Part shown: positions 46,168-54,663 of the stretch, piece after piece | Position numbering within the stretch: the stretch's first letter is position 1 | Layout of the letters: each line of letters starts with the position of its first letter | NCBI GenBank assembly: GCA_016710095.1 | Contig: JADJLL010000007.1 | Coordinates: 155,731-219,730 of the forward strand | Source: Candidatus Eiseniibacteriota bacterium | Lineage (GTDB): Bacteria; Eisenbacteria; RBG-16-71-46 | Length of the DNA: 64,000 nucleotides | Direction of reading: 5' to 3' | Translations under genes and position numbers: made by a program | Notes under the pieces: model-generated | Seen by the model: only the letters and a program-made list of their open reading frames with translations | Told to the model about the DNA's origin: nothing | Database searches by the model: none

Positions 46168-46524
46168 TCACGCCGTCGCGGCCTTCGCCACCTCCGCGAG
46201 CTTCGCGAACGCAGCCGCGTCGCGCACCGCGAGGTCGGCGAGCAGCTTGCGGTTCATCTCGATGTTCGCCTTCTTGAGGCCGGCGATCAGCGCGCTGTAC
46301 GACAGGCCGTTCAAGCGCGCGGCGGCGTTGATACGCGTGATCCACAGACGGCGGAAGTCACGCTTCTTGAGACGGCGGTGCTCGAAGGCGAACTGGCCCG
46401 CGCGCTGCGACGTCTGCAACGCGGTCTTGTAGAGCTTGCGACGGCCGGAAAAGTTGCCCTTGGTGGACTTGAGAACCTTCTTACGCCGGGCGCGGCCGGG
46501 GACTACGGTCTTTGAACGAGGCAT
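46168..46524 (-). CDS. rplT: 50S ribosomal protein L20
   Basis: L20 is an early 23S rRNA-binding protein. The 118 residues include RARRKKVLKSTKGNFSGRRK, the YRDRK-like RRLKKRDFRRLWITRINAAA block and YSALIAGLKKANIEMNRKLL. It is in the standard infC-rpmI-rplT order, followed 5 bp later by pheS. In other bacteria L20 represses this operon by binding its leader. Confidence 0.98.
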   Translation of the reverse strand: MPRSKTVVPGRARRKKVLKSTKGNFSGRRKLYKTALQTSQRAGQFAFEHRRLKKRDFRRLWITRINAAARLNGLSYSALIAGLKKANIEMNRKLLADLAVRDAAAFAKLAEVAKAATA

Positions 46525-46598
46525 TGTCGGCTCCTCTGGCCCTGCGCGCAGCCATGGCCGCGCAGCGGGGACGGCAAGTCATCGGGGGTGAAAGGAAA

Positions 46599-46796
46599 TC
46601 AGCGCTGACCCAGCATGCGCAGCACGCGCGCCTGGTCAGGAGCGGCCACGACGACCGACGAACCCTTCTGGCGCTTGGGGCCGCGGCTGTCGGCCACCAT
46701 GCCGTGACGCAGGTGCGCCTGACGGCGCTTGGCCTTGCCGGTGCCGGAGATCTTGAACCGCTTCGCCGCGGCGCGATTGGTCTTCTGCTTGGGCAT
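46599..46796 (-). CDS. rpmI: 50S ribosomal protein L35
   Basis: The 65 residues MPKQKTNRAAAKRFKISGTG and the C-terminal VVVAAPDQARVLRMLGQR are typical of L35, a small basic protein of the large subunit. It lies between infC (14-bp gap) and rplT. Confidence 0.98.
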   Translation of the reverse strand: MPKQKTNRAAAKRFKISGTGKAKRRQAHLRHGMVADSRGPKRQKGSSVVVAAPDQARVLRMLGQR

Positions 46797-46810
46797 CGTC
46801 GTTCTCCTTC

Positions 46811-47404
46811 TTAGTTCGTCGGAGGCGCCTGCTCCGAGGGCTTGCCCTCGGGAGTCGCCTTCTTGGGTTCGACCGGCTTGCCCGCCTTGGGCGTCATCAC
46901 CATCGAGAGCGTTCGGCCTTCCTGCCTTGCCGGAGTCTCGACGAGAGCGATGTCGGCCAGGTCGGTGAGAATCGCCTGGATGATCTTGTGACCCAGCTCC
47001 TGGTGCGCCATCTCGCGGCCGCGGAAGGTGACCGTGAACTTCACCTTGTTGCGTTCCTCGAGAAACTCTCGCGCGTGACGCAGCTTGAAGTTGTAGTCGT
47101 GGTCCTCGATCTTCGGACGCATCTTGACTTCCTTCAGCTGCATCTGGTGCTGGTTCTTCTTGGCTTTGCGCGCTCGCAGGTTCTGTTCGTACTTGAACTT
47201 CCCGTAGTCCATGATGCGACACACGGGCGGGCGCGAGGTGGCTGCGACCTCCACCAGGTCCAGTCCCTTGGACTGGGCCATCGCGAGTGCATCGCGGGTC
47301 GACAAGATACCGACCTGCGAACCGTCGTCCCCGATGACTCGAACCTGCGGGACACGGATGCGCTCGTTGACGCGCGCTTCCTGCTGCTTGCCGGGAATGG
47401 TAAT
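46811..47404 (-). CDS. infC: Translation initiation factor IF-3, ATT start
   Basis: IF-3 binds the 30S subunit and rejects wrong start codons. The 197 residues have the N-domain (VNERIRVPQVRVIGDDGSQV, DLVEVAATSRPPVCRIMDYG), a Lys-rich linker and the C-domain (EVKMRPKIEDHDYNFKLRHA, KVKFTVTFRGREMAHQELG). GGAGGG precedes ATT (47402-47404) at proper distance, and no ATG or GTG is suitable. The ATT start is the known autoregulatory feature of infC. A strong hairpin lies 44 bp upstream in the leader. Confidence 0.96.
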   Translation of the reverse strand: MTIPGKQQEARVNERIRVPQVRVIGDDGSQVGILSTRDALAMAQSKGLDLVEVAATSRPPVCRIMDYGKFKYEQNLRARKAKKNQHQMQLKEVKMRPKIEDHDYNFKLRHAREFLEERNKVKFTVTFRGREMAHQELGHKIIQAILTDLADIALVETPARQEGRTLSMVMTPKAGKPVEPKKATPEGKPSEQAPPTN

Positions 47405-47447
47405 GGCGACTCCCTCCGTCGGCGGTGGACAAGGTCCGCACGGCACG

Positions 47448-47492
47448 AAAAGCGCGCCGGGCGGGAATACACAGAATCCCCGCCCGGCGCGC
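47448..47492 (-). terminator. Intrinsic terminator or attenuator before infC
   Basis: A 14-bp perfect stem (GCGCGCCGGGCGGG / CCCGCCCGGCGCGC) with a 13-nt loop is followed on the minus strand by TTTTCGTG. It lies between the secreted-protein gene at 47671-48711 and infC. It may end the upstream transcript or control read-through into infC-rpmI-rplT. Confidence 0.75.
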
Positions 47493-47518
47493 ATGACATG
47501 CGAAACCGGCAATTGCAC

Positions 47519-47543
47519 GGATCACCGCCGATGCTGGTGATCC
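47519..47543. repeat. Inverted repeat GGATCACC / GGTGATCC
   Basis: An 8-bp perfect inverted repeat with a 9-nt loop lies just upstream of the infC-side terminator. It could be part of the infC leader structure or an operator. No other copy was noticed. Confidence 0.35.
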
Positions 47544-47670
47544 CGAACCCGTTGCGAGACCCAAGTGGTCCGCGGGGGTGAGAAGCGCGGGGCTTCTGCT
47601 TGCTGGAACGGGCGGCACTGTACGCGACAGCGGTCCCGGGACGCAAGTCGGCGGCCGGTCCCTCCCGGGC

Positions 47671-48711
47671 TCACGGAAGCCTCGCCAACCGGACGACGCT
47701 CTCCCGGGTGCCCGACCGGAGGCGGGCGAAGTACATCCCGCCCGGTCCGCTCCCGGCCCGCCAGAGCGCCCGGTGCTGGGCGCCATCCCCGACGCCATCG
47801 AACAAAGTGGCCACCCGGCGGCCTCGCAGGTCGAACACCTCGAGCCGGACGCGCTCGCCCGCGGGCGCCGCGAAGGCGAGCGCGGCTTCGGCCCGGAACG
47901 GATTCGGCCCCGCGGCGAGACGCAGTCCGGTGGCGGCGCGCGGATCGCTCACCTCCGCCGGGTTGGTGCCGAGGAACATCTCGAGCGTGACGTCGCCGGC
48001 GCCTCGGGCGTGGAAGGTCGCCGCTTCGGTCATGCAGCCGAGGATGCAAACGGCCTGCGTGGTCTGGACCGGTGTGGCCAGCGTGAGCCTGCGCGCCAAC
48101 GTGTAGCTCTGCCCTCCCACGGTGATGGTCGTGGCGTTCGTCACGCCCGAGAGAAAGTACGCCGTGTCCACGACGGTCGAGTCCACGCCACCGTTCGGGA
48201 CGTAGGCGAGACTGTCGAGGAAGCGCCCCGAGGCCGTGCCGTTGACCGGCTGCAGTCCGCCCGGCAGTCCGCCGAGGCGCGAGGCCTCGCCGACGCCCGC
48301 CTCGCGCCGAAGCAGCCAGTACGGCGTTCCCGCCGGCCCGCGCACGTAGACGTTCACTTCGATCTGGTTCGTGAGCAGGTGGAACGCACCGGTGCGGTTG
48401 AATTCGTCGATCGAGGCGGCCAGCTGCGCGTGGAACGTGCCCGAGTCGGCGCTGAAGGAAAGACTCGCCACCGTGGCTCCGAAACTCTGGGTGGTGTCCC
48501 GGGTCGAACTTCCGCCGAGTACGCTGCCCTCTTCGTTCCACGCCGCCCATTGCAGGGTGTCCGAGCTGAAGGCGTAGTACTGGTACTTCTGGTAGGGCCG
48601 GATGCGGAAGACGACGTCGCCGGGCGCGGTCGCGGCCGAGGACGTCGTGGGTGCGGTGAGCGCGAGCAGCAGCGCGAGCGCCGCGAGCCGGAGCGAATCG
48701 ATCGAGCGCAT
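47671..48711 (-). CDS. Secreted protein with FlgD-type C-terminal domain
   Basis: These 346 residues start with a signal peptide (LRLAALALLLALTAPTTSSA). The middle part (about 30-255) is beta-rich with no family I recognise. The C-terminal 80 residues are the FlgD Ig-like / type-A sorting-like domain: LAAGPNPFRAEAALAFAAPA, LEVFDLRGRRVATLFDG and GGMYFARLRSGTRESVVRL. That domain is typical of exported proteins in this phylum group. The gene is divergent from the CHAT protease gene. Confidence 0.75.
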   Translation of the reverse strand: MRSIDSLRLAALALLLALTAPTTSSAATAPGDVVFRIRPYQKYQYYAFSSDTLQWAAWNEEGSVLGGSSTRDTTQSFGATVASLSFSADSGTFHAQLAASIDEFNRTGAFHLLTNQIEVNVYVRGPAGTPYWLLRREAGVGEASRLGGLPGGLQPVNGTASGRFLDSLAYVPNGGVDSTVVDTAYFLSGVTNATTITVGGQSYTLARRLTLATPVQTTQAVCILGCMTEAATFHARGAGDVTLEMFLGTNPAEVSDPRAATGLRLAAGPNPFRAEAALAFAAPAGERVRLEVFDLRGRRVATLFDGVGDGAQHRALWRAGSGPGGMYFARLRSGTRESVVRLARLP

Positions 48712-48808
48712 GCGAGGCCTCCGAGGGCGGATGACGGCCGGACCGTGGGGTACTCGTCTCGTTTGGGGAAACCGCCCGAACTCCCGCGTGAAGATTTTCG
48801 AGAGAGCG

Positions 48809-48838
48809 TTGTCGAGTGCGGCGGGCGTTCCCTATGCT
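48809..48838 (+). promoter_or_regulatory. Promoter candidate for the CHAT operon, near-leaderless
   Basis: TTGTCG and TATGCT are separated by 18 bp. The ATG of the CHAT gene lies only 6 bp past TATGCT, where transcription would begin, so the transcript may be leaderless. No ribosome site precedes the ATG, which agrees. The block CTATGCTGCGCGC recurs upstream of the outer-membrane gene at 54664. Confidence 0.4.
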
Positions 48839-48844
48839 GCGCGC

Positions 48845-51181
48845 ATGCGCGTCCCCCTCCCGTTCCGGCCGCAGGTGATCCTGCTCGCGGCGTTGCTCGC
48901 ATGGCCCGAGGCCGCCCGGGCGGCGCGCGCACCTGCGCCGACGCTCGAAGCGCGCGCCGACGAGCTGTCCGAGCGACACCAGAAGGCGCTCCGCTCGCCC
49001 GGCTCGAACCTCGAAGCGCTGCTCGCCGATCTGCGCGCGCTCGCTCGCGACGCCGAGAAGGCGCGCGTGGACACCGTCGCGTACTCCGCTCACATGCGGG
49101 AGTCGAGCGTGCTCGGCCGGCTCGCCCGCCGGCCCGAGGCCGAGCGCGCCGCGCTGCAGGCGGCCGCCGCCGCGCTCCGCGCCCGGAGCCCGCGGCGGCT
49201 CGCGCACGCGCGTCTCGTCGCCGCGGACCTGCGCGCGACCGCGGATCCGCAGGGCGCGCTCGAGATGGTCGAGTCGGCGCTGCCCGAGATCCGCGCGCTC
49301 GGTGACGACGCGCTGCTCGCCGAGGCGTACGACAACGTCTCGCACGCGTGCTTCGAGCTCGGCCGGTTCGAGCGGGCGCTGCCCGCGTGCCGCGCGAACG
49401 CCGCGCACCGCGCGGCGGCGAAGGACGATCACGGTCTCTCGCTCGCGTGGAGCAGTTGCAGCCAGGCGCTGCGCTTCCTCGGGCGTCACGCCGAAGCGCG
49501 CGCCGTGACCGACAGCGCGCTGCGGCTCGCGAGGGAGACGGGCGATCGCGGCCTGCCGCTCTCCCGCGCGCTCAGCGAGAAGGCGTCCCTGCATCGCACG
49601 GCGCGCGAGTTTCCCGAAGCGCTCGCGGCGATCCGCGAGGCGATCGAAGTGGACCGCGCGCGCGGCGACCGGTCGCACGAGCGCATCAGCCGCATGTTCC
49701 GCGCGCGGCTCTACCAGACCATGGGGCGCAACGTGGAGTGCGCCGCCGACCTCGACACGATGCTCGCGAGCCCCGAAGTGCAGCGTTCGTTCTCGCAGCT
49801 GACGCGCGTGAGCGCGATGTGGGCGCGCTCCATGGCGGCGATCGGGCGCGCGCCGGAAGCCGACAGCGTGCTCGCGCGCGTGATCGACCGGTACGAACGC
49901 TTCCGCAACGGGCTCGGCGAGGAGGAAGACCGCGCCGGCGCGCACGAGCACGCGAGCGAGGTGTACACGGCGCGCACGAGAGTGCTGCTCACGCTCAAGC
50001 GGCCCGAAGCGGCCTGGGCTTCGTGCGAGCGCGGCCGCGGCGCGCAGCTCGAATGGCGCCTCGGCGCGACGGACGCGCCGCCGCTCGCGAAGCTGCAGGC
50101 GCGGCTCGGCGCGGCGCGTGCCGCGTTGATCGAATACGACGTCCCCGATCCCACGGTCGGCAACGTGTTCCTCGTCACCGCCGACGGCGTGCGCGGTTTT
50201 CCGCTCGGCGGCTTCGTCGAGAAGAAGGACATCGACGCGGTGCTCGAGGCGCTCGGCGACGACCAGCCGGCCGCATGGCCGGACAGCGCCGCGGCGCATC
50301 TCGGACGCGACCTGCTCGGGCTCGTCGGCCCGCTCCTGCCCGCGGGTATCGAGCGCGTGTACGTCGTGCCTCCGTCGCGCATCGAGTCGGTTCCGTTCGA
50401 ATCGCTCCCGGTGCCCGGGCGCGGCGCCGCTCTCGGCGATCTGTTCGCGGTGAGCTACGTGCCCTCGGCCGGCGTGCTGCTCGCGCTCGATGCGCGCGCC
50501 GCGGCGCCCGCCGACGCGCGGCGCATCACGGTGCTCGCCGACCCGGTCGTGAACGCGAAGCATCCCTCGCTCGCGTCGCTCGATCCGCAGTTGCGCGGCG
50601 AGGCGCTGCGTCCGCTGCCCGGCGCGCTCGCCGAGGCGCGCGCGATCGGCGGGCGCGACGCGCGCGTGCACGTGGGGCGCGACGCGACGCTCGATCGGCT
50701 GCTCGCGGCACGCAAGAGCGCGCTGCTGCACCTCGCCACGCACGCGCTCGCGCTGCCCGGCGGCGATGCGCTCGTGCTCGCGGGCCGCGAGCCGATGCTC
50801 ACCGCCGCACGCGTCGAGAGCCTCGGGCTCTCGGCCGATCTCGTCACGCTCAGCGCGTGCGGGACGCTCGGCCGCACGCGCCGCACGGGCGAAGGCACGT
50901 TCGGGCTCGTGCGCGCGTTCCATGCCGCCGGCTCGCGCACCGTGCTCGGCACGCGCTGGAGCGTGAACGACCGGGCCGCCGCGCGCTTCATGACGGAGTT
51001 CTACGCGGCGCTCCGCTCGGGCGCGGCTCGCGACGTGGCGCTGGTGCGCGCCCGGCGCAGACTGCGCGCCGAAGGCGTGCCGCCGCGCGACTGCTGGGCG
51101 TTCCTGCTGTCCGGCGTCGGCGACCGCCCGCTCGGCGTGCTCGCGGATTCCCGCGGGACATCCGGGGCCCTGTCCAAATGA
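48845..51181 (+). CDS. Secreted TPR-CHAT caspase-like protease
   Basis: This 778-residue protein has a signal peptide (VILLAALLAWPEAARA), so the enzyme should act in the periplasm or outside. TPR-like helical repeats fill about 40-400 (for example DNVSHACFELGRFERALPAC, GLPLSRALSEKASLHRTARE). The C-terminal CHAT peptidase domain (about 420-760) has the His/Cys pair of clan CD proteases: H633 in LLHLATHALAL and C672 in LVTLSACGTLG. CHAT proteases cut specific partners after a signal is sensed by the TPR part. Its stop overlaps the sigma-factor ATG by 4 bp, so the two are co-translated. The substrate is unknown; the anti-sigma protein two genes on is an obvious candidate (inference). Confidence 0.9.
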   Translation: MRVPLPFRPQVILLAALLAWPEAARAARAPAPTLEARADELSERHQKALRSPGSNLEALLADLRALARDAEKARVDTVAYSAHMRESSVLGRLARRPEAERAALQAAAAALRARSPRRLAHARLVAADLRATADPQGALEMVESALPEIRALGDDALLAEAYDNVSHACFELGRFERALPACRANAAHRAAAKDDHGLSLAWSSCSQALRFLGRHAEARAVTDSALRLARETGDRGLPLSRALSEKASLHRTAREFPEALAAIREAIEVDRARGDRSHERISRMFRARLYQTMGRNVECAADLDTMLASPEVQRSFSQLTRVSAMWARSMAAIGRAPEADSVLARVIDRYERFRNGLGEEEDRAGAHEHASEVYTARTRVLLTLKRPEAAWASCERGRGAQLEWRLGATDAPPLAKLQARLGAARAALIEYDVPDPTVGNVFLVTADGVRGFPLGGFVEKKDIDAVLEALGDDQPAAWPDSAAAHLGRDLLGLVGPLLPAGIERVYVVPPSRIESVPFESLPVPGRGAALGDLFAVSYVPSAGVLLALDARAAAPADARRITVLADPVVNAKHPSLASLDPQLRGEALRPLPGALAEARAIGGRDARVHVGRDATLDRLLAARKSALLHLATHALALPGGDALVLAGREPMLTAARVESLGLSADLVTLSACGTLGRTRRTGEGTFGLVRAFHAAGSRTVLGTRWSVNDRAAARFMTEFYAALRSGAARDVALVRARRRLRAEGVPPRDCWAFLLSGVGDRPLGVLADSRGTSGALSK

Positions 51182-51732
51182 ACGTCGTGGGAAGGGACTC
51201 GGCCGGCGGGGACACGCCGGCGGAACTCGAGGCGTTGCGCGCGCGGATGCACTCGATCGCGCGGCGGCGCGTCGCGCCCGACGCCGTGGACGACCTCGTG
51301 CAGGAAGCGCTCCGGATCGTGGTGGAGCGCCGGCTGCTGAGCCCCGGCGACGGGCACACGGAAGGAGAACTGCGATTGGCCGCCTGCTTCCAGGTGTTGC
51401 GGAACGTGATCGGGAATCACTACCAGCGTGAACGCGTCCGGCGTCGCCGCCTGACCGGCGAGGACGCCGCGTTCGGCGTGGTCGCCGAGGGCCCGACTCC
51501 GATCGAGGCGCTCGAGTCGGAGCAGGCGGTCGGGCTCGTCGAGCGCACGCTCGCGAGGATGGCGGCGACGGACGCCGCGTGCGCGCGCTACCTGCGCACG
51601 CTCGCCGGCGGCGTCACGCCGCGCGAGGCCGCGCGCGCCGAGTCGCTCGAGGAATCGGCTTTCTACCGGCGCGTCTATCGCTGCCGCCAGAAGCTGCGCG
51701 CGCTGCTCGAGCGCGAGGGGTACTTCGCATGA
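51178..51732 (+). CDS. ECF-like RNA polymerase sigma factor
   Basis: The 184 residues show the two-domain plan of ECF sigma factors. Region 2 is about 20-90, with DDLVQEALRIVVERRLLS (core binding) and VLRNVIGNHYQRERVRRRRL (-10 contact). Region 4 is about 115-180, with ARYLRTLAGGVTPREAARAE and FYRRVYRCRQKLRALLERE, a helix-turn-helix. It has ATGA overlaps with the CHAT gene upstream and with the anti-sigma candidate downstream. The target promoter is not known. Confidence 0.82.
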   Translation: MNVVGRDSAGGDTPAELEALRARMHSIARRRVAPDAVDDLVQEALRIVVERRLLSPGDGHTEGELRLAACFQVLRNVIGNHYQRERVRRRRLTGEDAAFGVVAEGPTPIEALESEQAVGLVERTLARMAATDAACARYLRTLAGGVTPREAARAESLEESAFYRRVYRCRQKLRALLEREGYFA

Positions 51733-52313
51733 ACGCACTTCCTCCGCTCGACGACGTTCGCGAGCAGCAGCTCGCCCGCTACCGCGCGGGCGCCATGAGC
51801 GCTTCCGAGCGCGCGGCGTTCGAGACGCAGGCGCTCGCGGACGACGCGCTCGCCGAGGCGCTCTACTCCGAGCTTTCGCTCGACGCGATCCGGCGCGCTC
51901 CCGCGGCCGCGCGATTCGCGTGGTGGCGCGTGGCGCTGCCGGTGGCCGCGTCGCTCGTCGCCGTCTCCGCGTGGTTCCTGCTGCGCGCGCCTTCCACGGG
52001 GCCCGTGCCCGACGACGGCACCGTGCGTGGCTCCGGCGCGCTGCGCGCGCTCGAGCCCGCGGGCGACGTGGCCGCGGCGCCCGACTCGCTGCGCTGGACG
52101 TCCGCCGCGGGCGCCGCGTCGTATCGCGTGGAGCTGCTCGACGAGGACGGCGGCGTGGCCGGCGTGCTCGTGACGGCCGACACGGTCGCGGCCGTCGCCG
52201 CGTTGCGCTCGCCCGTTCCGGCGGCTGCGCGCTGGCGCGTGACGGCGCTGGGCGCCGACGGACTCGAGCTCGCCGCGAAGGCTCACGCGGAGTGGCGCGT
52301 GGCGCCCCGCTGA
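51729..52313 (+). CDS. Single-span membrane protein, anti-sigma factor candidate
   Basis: This 194-residue protein has a cytoplasmic N-domain (1-62) with LARYRAGAMSASERAAFETQ, the layout of anti-sigma domains but without the zinc Cys/His. One membrane span follows (about 66-86, WWRVALPVAASLVAVSAWFL). The outer part contains a fibronectin-like strand pair (DSLRWTSAAGAASYRVELLD). No signal peptide is present, so the N-terminus should be inside. It is coupled to the sigma factor by ATGA overlap, as sigma/anti-sigma pairs usually are. No family name can be assigned with certainty. Confidence 0.72.
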   Translation: MNALPPLDDVREQQLARYRAGAMSASERAAFETQALADDALAEALYSELSLDAIRRAPAAARFAWWRVALPVAASLVAVSAWFLLRAPSTGPVPDDGTVRGSGALRALEPAGDVAAAPDSLRWTSAAGAASYRVELLDEDGGVAGVLVTADTVAAVAALRSPVPAAARWRVTALGADGLELAAKAHAEWRVAPR

Positions 52314-52387
52314 GGCACCAGCGAATTCCCGATTGACCGCGACCTCGCGGAGGGCCAGCCTGCGCTTTTCCTTCGGGAGGTACCGCC

Positions 52388-53764
52388 ATGGATGAGCCGG
52401 CCGCCGCCGAACCGTTCGACGAATCGCTCTACGCCCAGTCCCTCGCCGCATTCCGGAGCCCGGCTTCGACGTCCGTGCCGGCGCTCATCACCGCGCTGCT
52501 CGTGATCGCGTTCGCGGCTTCGTCGTTCGGGCAGCTCAGCTCGTGGACGAGCGTCGTGCTGCTCGTCGCGGTCGTGGCGTTCCACGAGGCGGGCCACGCG
52601 TTCGGCATGCGCGTGTTCGGCTTCCGCGACGTGAAGATGTTCTTCATCCCGTTCTTCGGCGCGGCGGTGGTCGGACGCCCGCGTGGGGCGGCGCCCTGGA
52701 AGGACGCGCTCGTCAGCCTGCTCGGGCCGCTGCCGGGGCTGCTGCTCGCGGTCGCGATCTTCGGCATCGGACTCACGCGCCGTCAGCCGGTCGAGTGGCC
52801 CTTCCACGTGGCCGAGTCCCTCCTGCTGCTCAACGCGTTCAATCTGCTGCCGCTCGGATTCCTCGACGGCGGACGGTTCTTCCAGCGCACGATCTTCGCG
52901 CGTCACCGCGTGCTCGCGATCGCGTTCGACGCGCTCGGAGCGCTCGCGCTCGGAGCCATGGCGGTCGCGTTCAAGATGTGGCTGCTCGGGTTCTTCGTGC
53001 TGATGTCGCTGCGCGGCCTGCCGCGCCGCTGGCGCATCCTCGGAGGAGCCGCGGCGTTCCGCTCGGCGCTGCCGCAGGCGCCCGCGGATCCCGAGCGGCT
53101 CACGGACGAGGACGCGCGCGCGCTGTACTCGGGCGCACGCGGAGCGCTCGGCCATCCGGCCCGCGAGAGCGCGGGCGCGATCGCCGGCGCCATGGAAGAG
53201 ATGCTCGACGCGTCGCAGCGTTCGCCCGGCGTGTTCGCGACGATCGGGCTGCTGCTGCTCTACGCGCTCGGCGTGGTGTGCACGGTCGTGGGGCTCTTCT
53301 TCCACGTGAACAGCATGGGCGCCGAGGAATGGCAGTGGGTGCGCACGGGTGACGTGCGCGTGGAGTTCCCGCGCGACGCGTTCGGCGGCGCCGGCGCGGC
53401 CGGCGGCACGGACAGCGACACCACGTGGCGCACGGTCGTGAACGGCGTCGAGCGCTTCACGGTCGAGAAGCTCGCGAGCGACACGTCGGCCGCGGCGGTC
53501 GAGAAGCGCGTGGCCGCGCTCGCACACGATTCCGGTCTCGAGATGAAGCGCTCGCAGATCATCGAAGGCGACGTGCCGTCCGACGGGCTCGTCGGCATGG
53601 AGTACCGCTTCAAGGGCGAGCGTCGCGAGCTGCGCGCTCGCACGTTCGTCGTCGAGGACAAGCGCTACTGGGTGACGGCGTCGGCGCCCAAGTTCGGGGA
53701 ACGCACGTCGCGCTTCCTCGATTCGTTCCGGCGCGACGGCGCGCCGCCGGGCACGCCGCGATGA
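52388..53764 (+). CDS. M50-family membrane metalloprotease (site-2-protease-like)
   Basis: This 458-residue integral membrane protein has zinc motif HEAGH at 66-70 inside a membrane span (VVLLVAVVAFHEAGHAFGMR), with the partner motif NLLPLGFLDGG (152-162) providing the third ligand D160. That is the signature of M50 peptidases such as RseP and SpoIVFB. Further spans follow near 150, 195 and 290, and the C-terminal 140 residues form a soluble domain. It starts 74 bp after the anti-sigma candidate, with a good GGGAGG. M50 enzymes release transcription regulators by cutting anti-sigma proteins in the membrane. A role in this sigma pathway is inferred from position. Confidence 0.85.
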   Translation: MDEPAAAEPFDESLYAQSLAAFRSPASTSVPALITALLVIAFAASSFGQLSSWTSVVLLVAVVAFHEAGHAFGMRVFGFRDVKMFFIPFFGAAVVGRPRGAAPWKDALVSLLGPLPGLLLAVAIFGIGLTRRQPVEWPFHVAESLLLLNAFNLLPLGFLDGGRFFQRTIFARHRVLAIAFDALGALALGAMAVAFKMWLLGFFVLMSLRGLPRRWRILGGAAAFRSALPQAPADPERLTDEDARALYSGARGALGHPARESAGAIAGAMEEMLDASQRSPGVFATIGLLLLYALGVVCTVVGLFFHVNSMGAEEWQWVRTGDVRVEFPRDAFGGAGAAGGTDSDTTWRTVVNGVERFTVEKLASDTSAAAVEKRVAALAHDSGLEMKRSQIIEGDVPSDGLVGMEYRFKGERRELRARTFVVEDKRYWVTASAPKFGERTSRFLDSFRRDGAPPGTPR

Positions 53765-53913
53765 CTGTGGGCGCCGCGGCGAATCCCGCACGCCCTCACC
53801 GGCTCTCACCCCTCGTCGCGCGCCGGCCGAGTGGACAACCCGGTGCGCCGTTCCTAGTGTCTCGCCACTTTCCGGCCATGGGGGCCGGGTTTCCTATCGG
53901 AGGGATCTCTCTC

Positions 53914-54528
53914 ATGAAGCTCGCCAAGATCGCGCTGGTGCTCGCCGCCGGCCTGCTCGTCGCCTCGACCGCGTTCGCGGGTGAAGGCAAGGGTGAAGGG
54001 CTGTACGGATTCCAGATCACGAACGGTGTCGCCGACCTGTACAGCACGAACGGCAACTACATCTCGGCCTACCAGGCTCCCGAGTTCGGTTTCGCGTTCC
54101 AGTACTGGCGCCTCATGACCAACGACTACGCCTTCAACATGTCGGTCGGCATGGGCATGGCGAACGAGAAGGACGAGTCGAGCGTCTCCGGCGATCCCGA
54201 CTTCGAGTACAAGCAGAGCTCGTTCAACGTCCGCGTCGGTGGCGACCGCGCCGCGAAGATCGGCGATCGCGCGATCGTGTACTTCGGCCCGGGCCTCGAG
54301 TACTGGAGCGGCAACTCGACCTTCGGCGACGACCCGAAGAGCGAGAACACCACGCGCATCGCGGTCTCCGGCCGCATCGGTGGCGTGATGATGTTCAACG
54401 AGAAGGTCGGCTTCAACTGCCAGATCGGCCGCTTCGTCGGCCGCGCCACGGCGGAAGCCGACGGCGCCAAGGCCACGTGGTACACGGCCGGCTTCGAGGG
54501 CTCGGGCGGTCTGGTCTTCCGCTTCTAG
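53914..54528 (+). CDS. Predicted outer-membrane beta-barrel protein
   Basis: These 204 residues have a signal peptide (IALVLAAGLLVASTAFA) and alternate polar/hydrophobic strands ending in an aromatic residue (EGSGGLVFRF), the usual C-terminus for barrel assembly. Strands such as EFGFAFQYWRLMTNDYAFNM and ATWYTAGFEGSGGLVF fit a small 8-stranded barrel. No specific family is recognised. GGAGGG lies 9 nt before the ATG. A terminator follows directly. Confidence 0.8.
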   Translation: MKLAKIALVLAAGLLVASTAFAGEGKGEGLYGFQITNGVADLYSTNGNYISAYQAPEFGFAFQYWRLMTNDYAFNMSVGMGMANEKDESSVSGDPDFEYKQSSFNVRVGGDRAAKIGDRAIVYFGPGLEYWSGNSTFGDDPKSENTTRIAVSGRIGGVMMFNEKVGFNCQIGRFVGRATAEADGAKATWYTAGFEGSGGLVFRF

Positions 54529-54547
54529 TCCCTCCCGCTTCGACGAT

Positions 54548-54587
54548 CGGGCGTCCGGTGCCTCGCACCGGGCGCCCGTTCTTCTTT
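54548..54587 (+). terminator. Intrinsic terminator
   Basis: A 14-bp stem with one G-U pair (CGGGCGTCCGGTGC / GCACCGGGCGCCCG), a 3-nt loop and a TTCTTCTTT tail lie 20 bp past the stop of the barrel protein. Confidence 0.9.
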
Positions 54588-54663
54588 GGCGCACGACGCG
54601 CCCGCGCGTCTATGCTGCGCGCTCAGGCGCGAGCGACCGGCTCGGCGCCCTCGGAGGAAGCCC

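Noticed and set aside
46811..47404. ATT start of infC as a novelty
   Set aside because: Rare start codons on infC are a known conserved feature; only the lptE and DUF212 cases are unusual.
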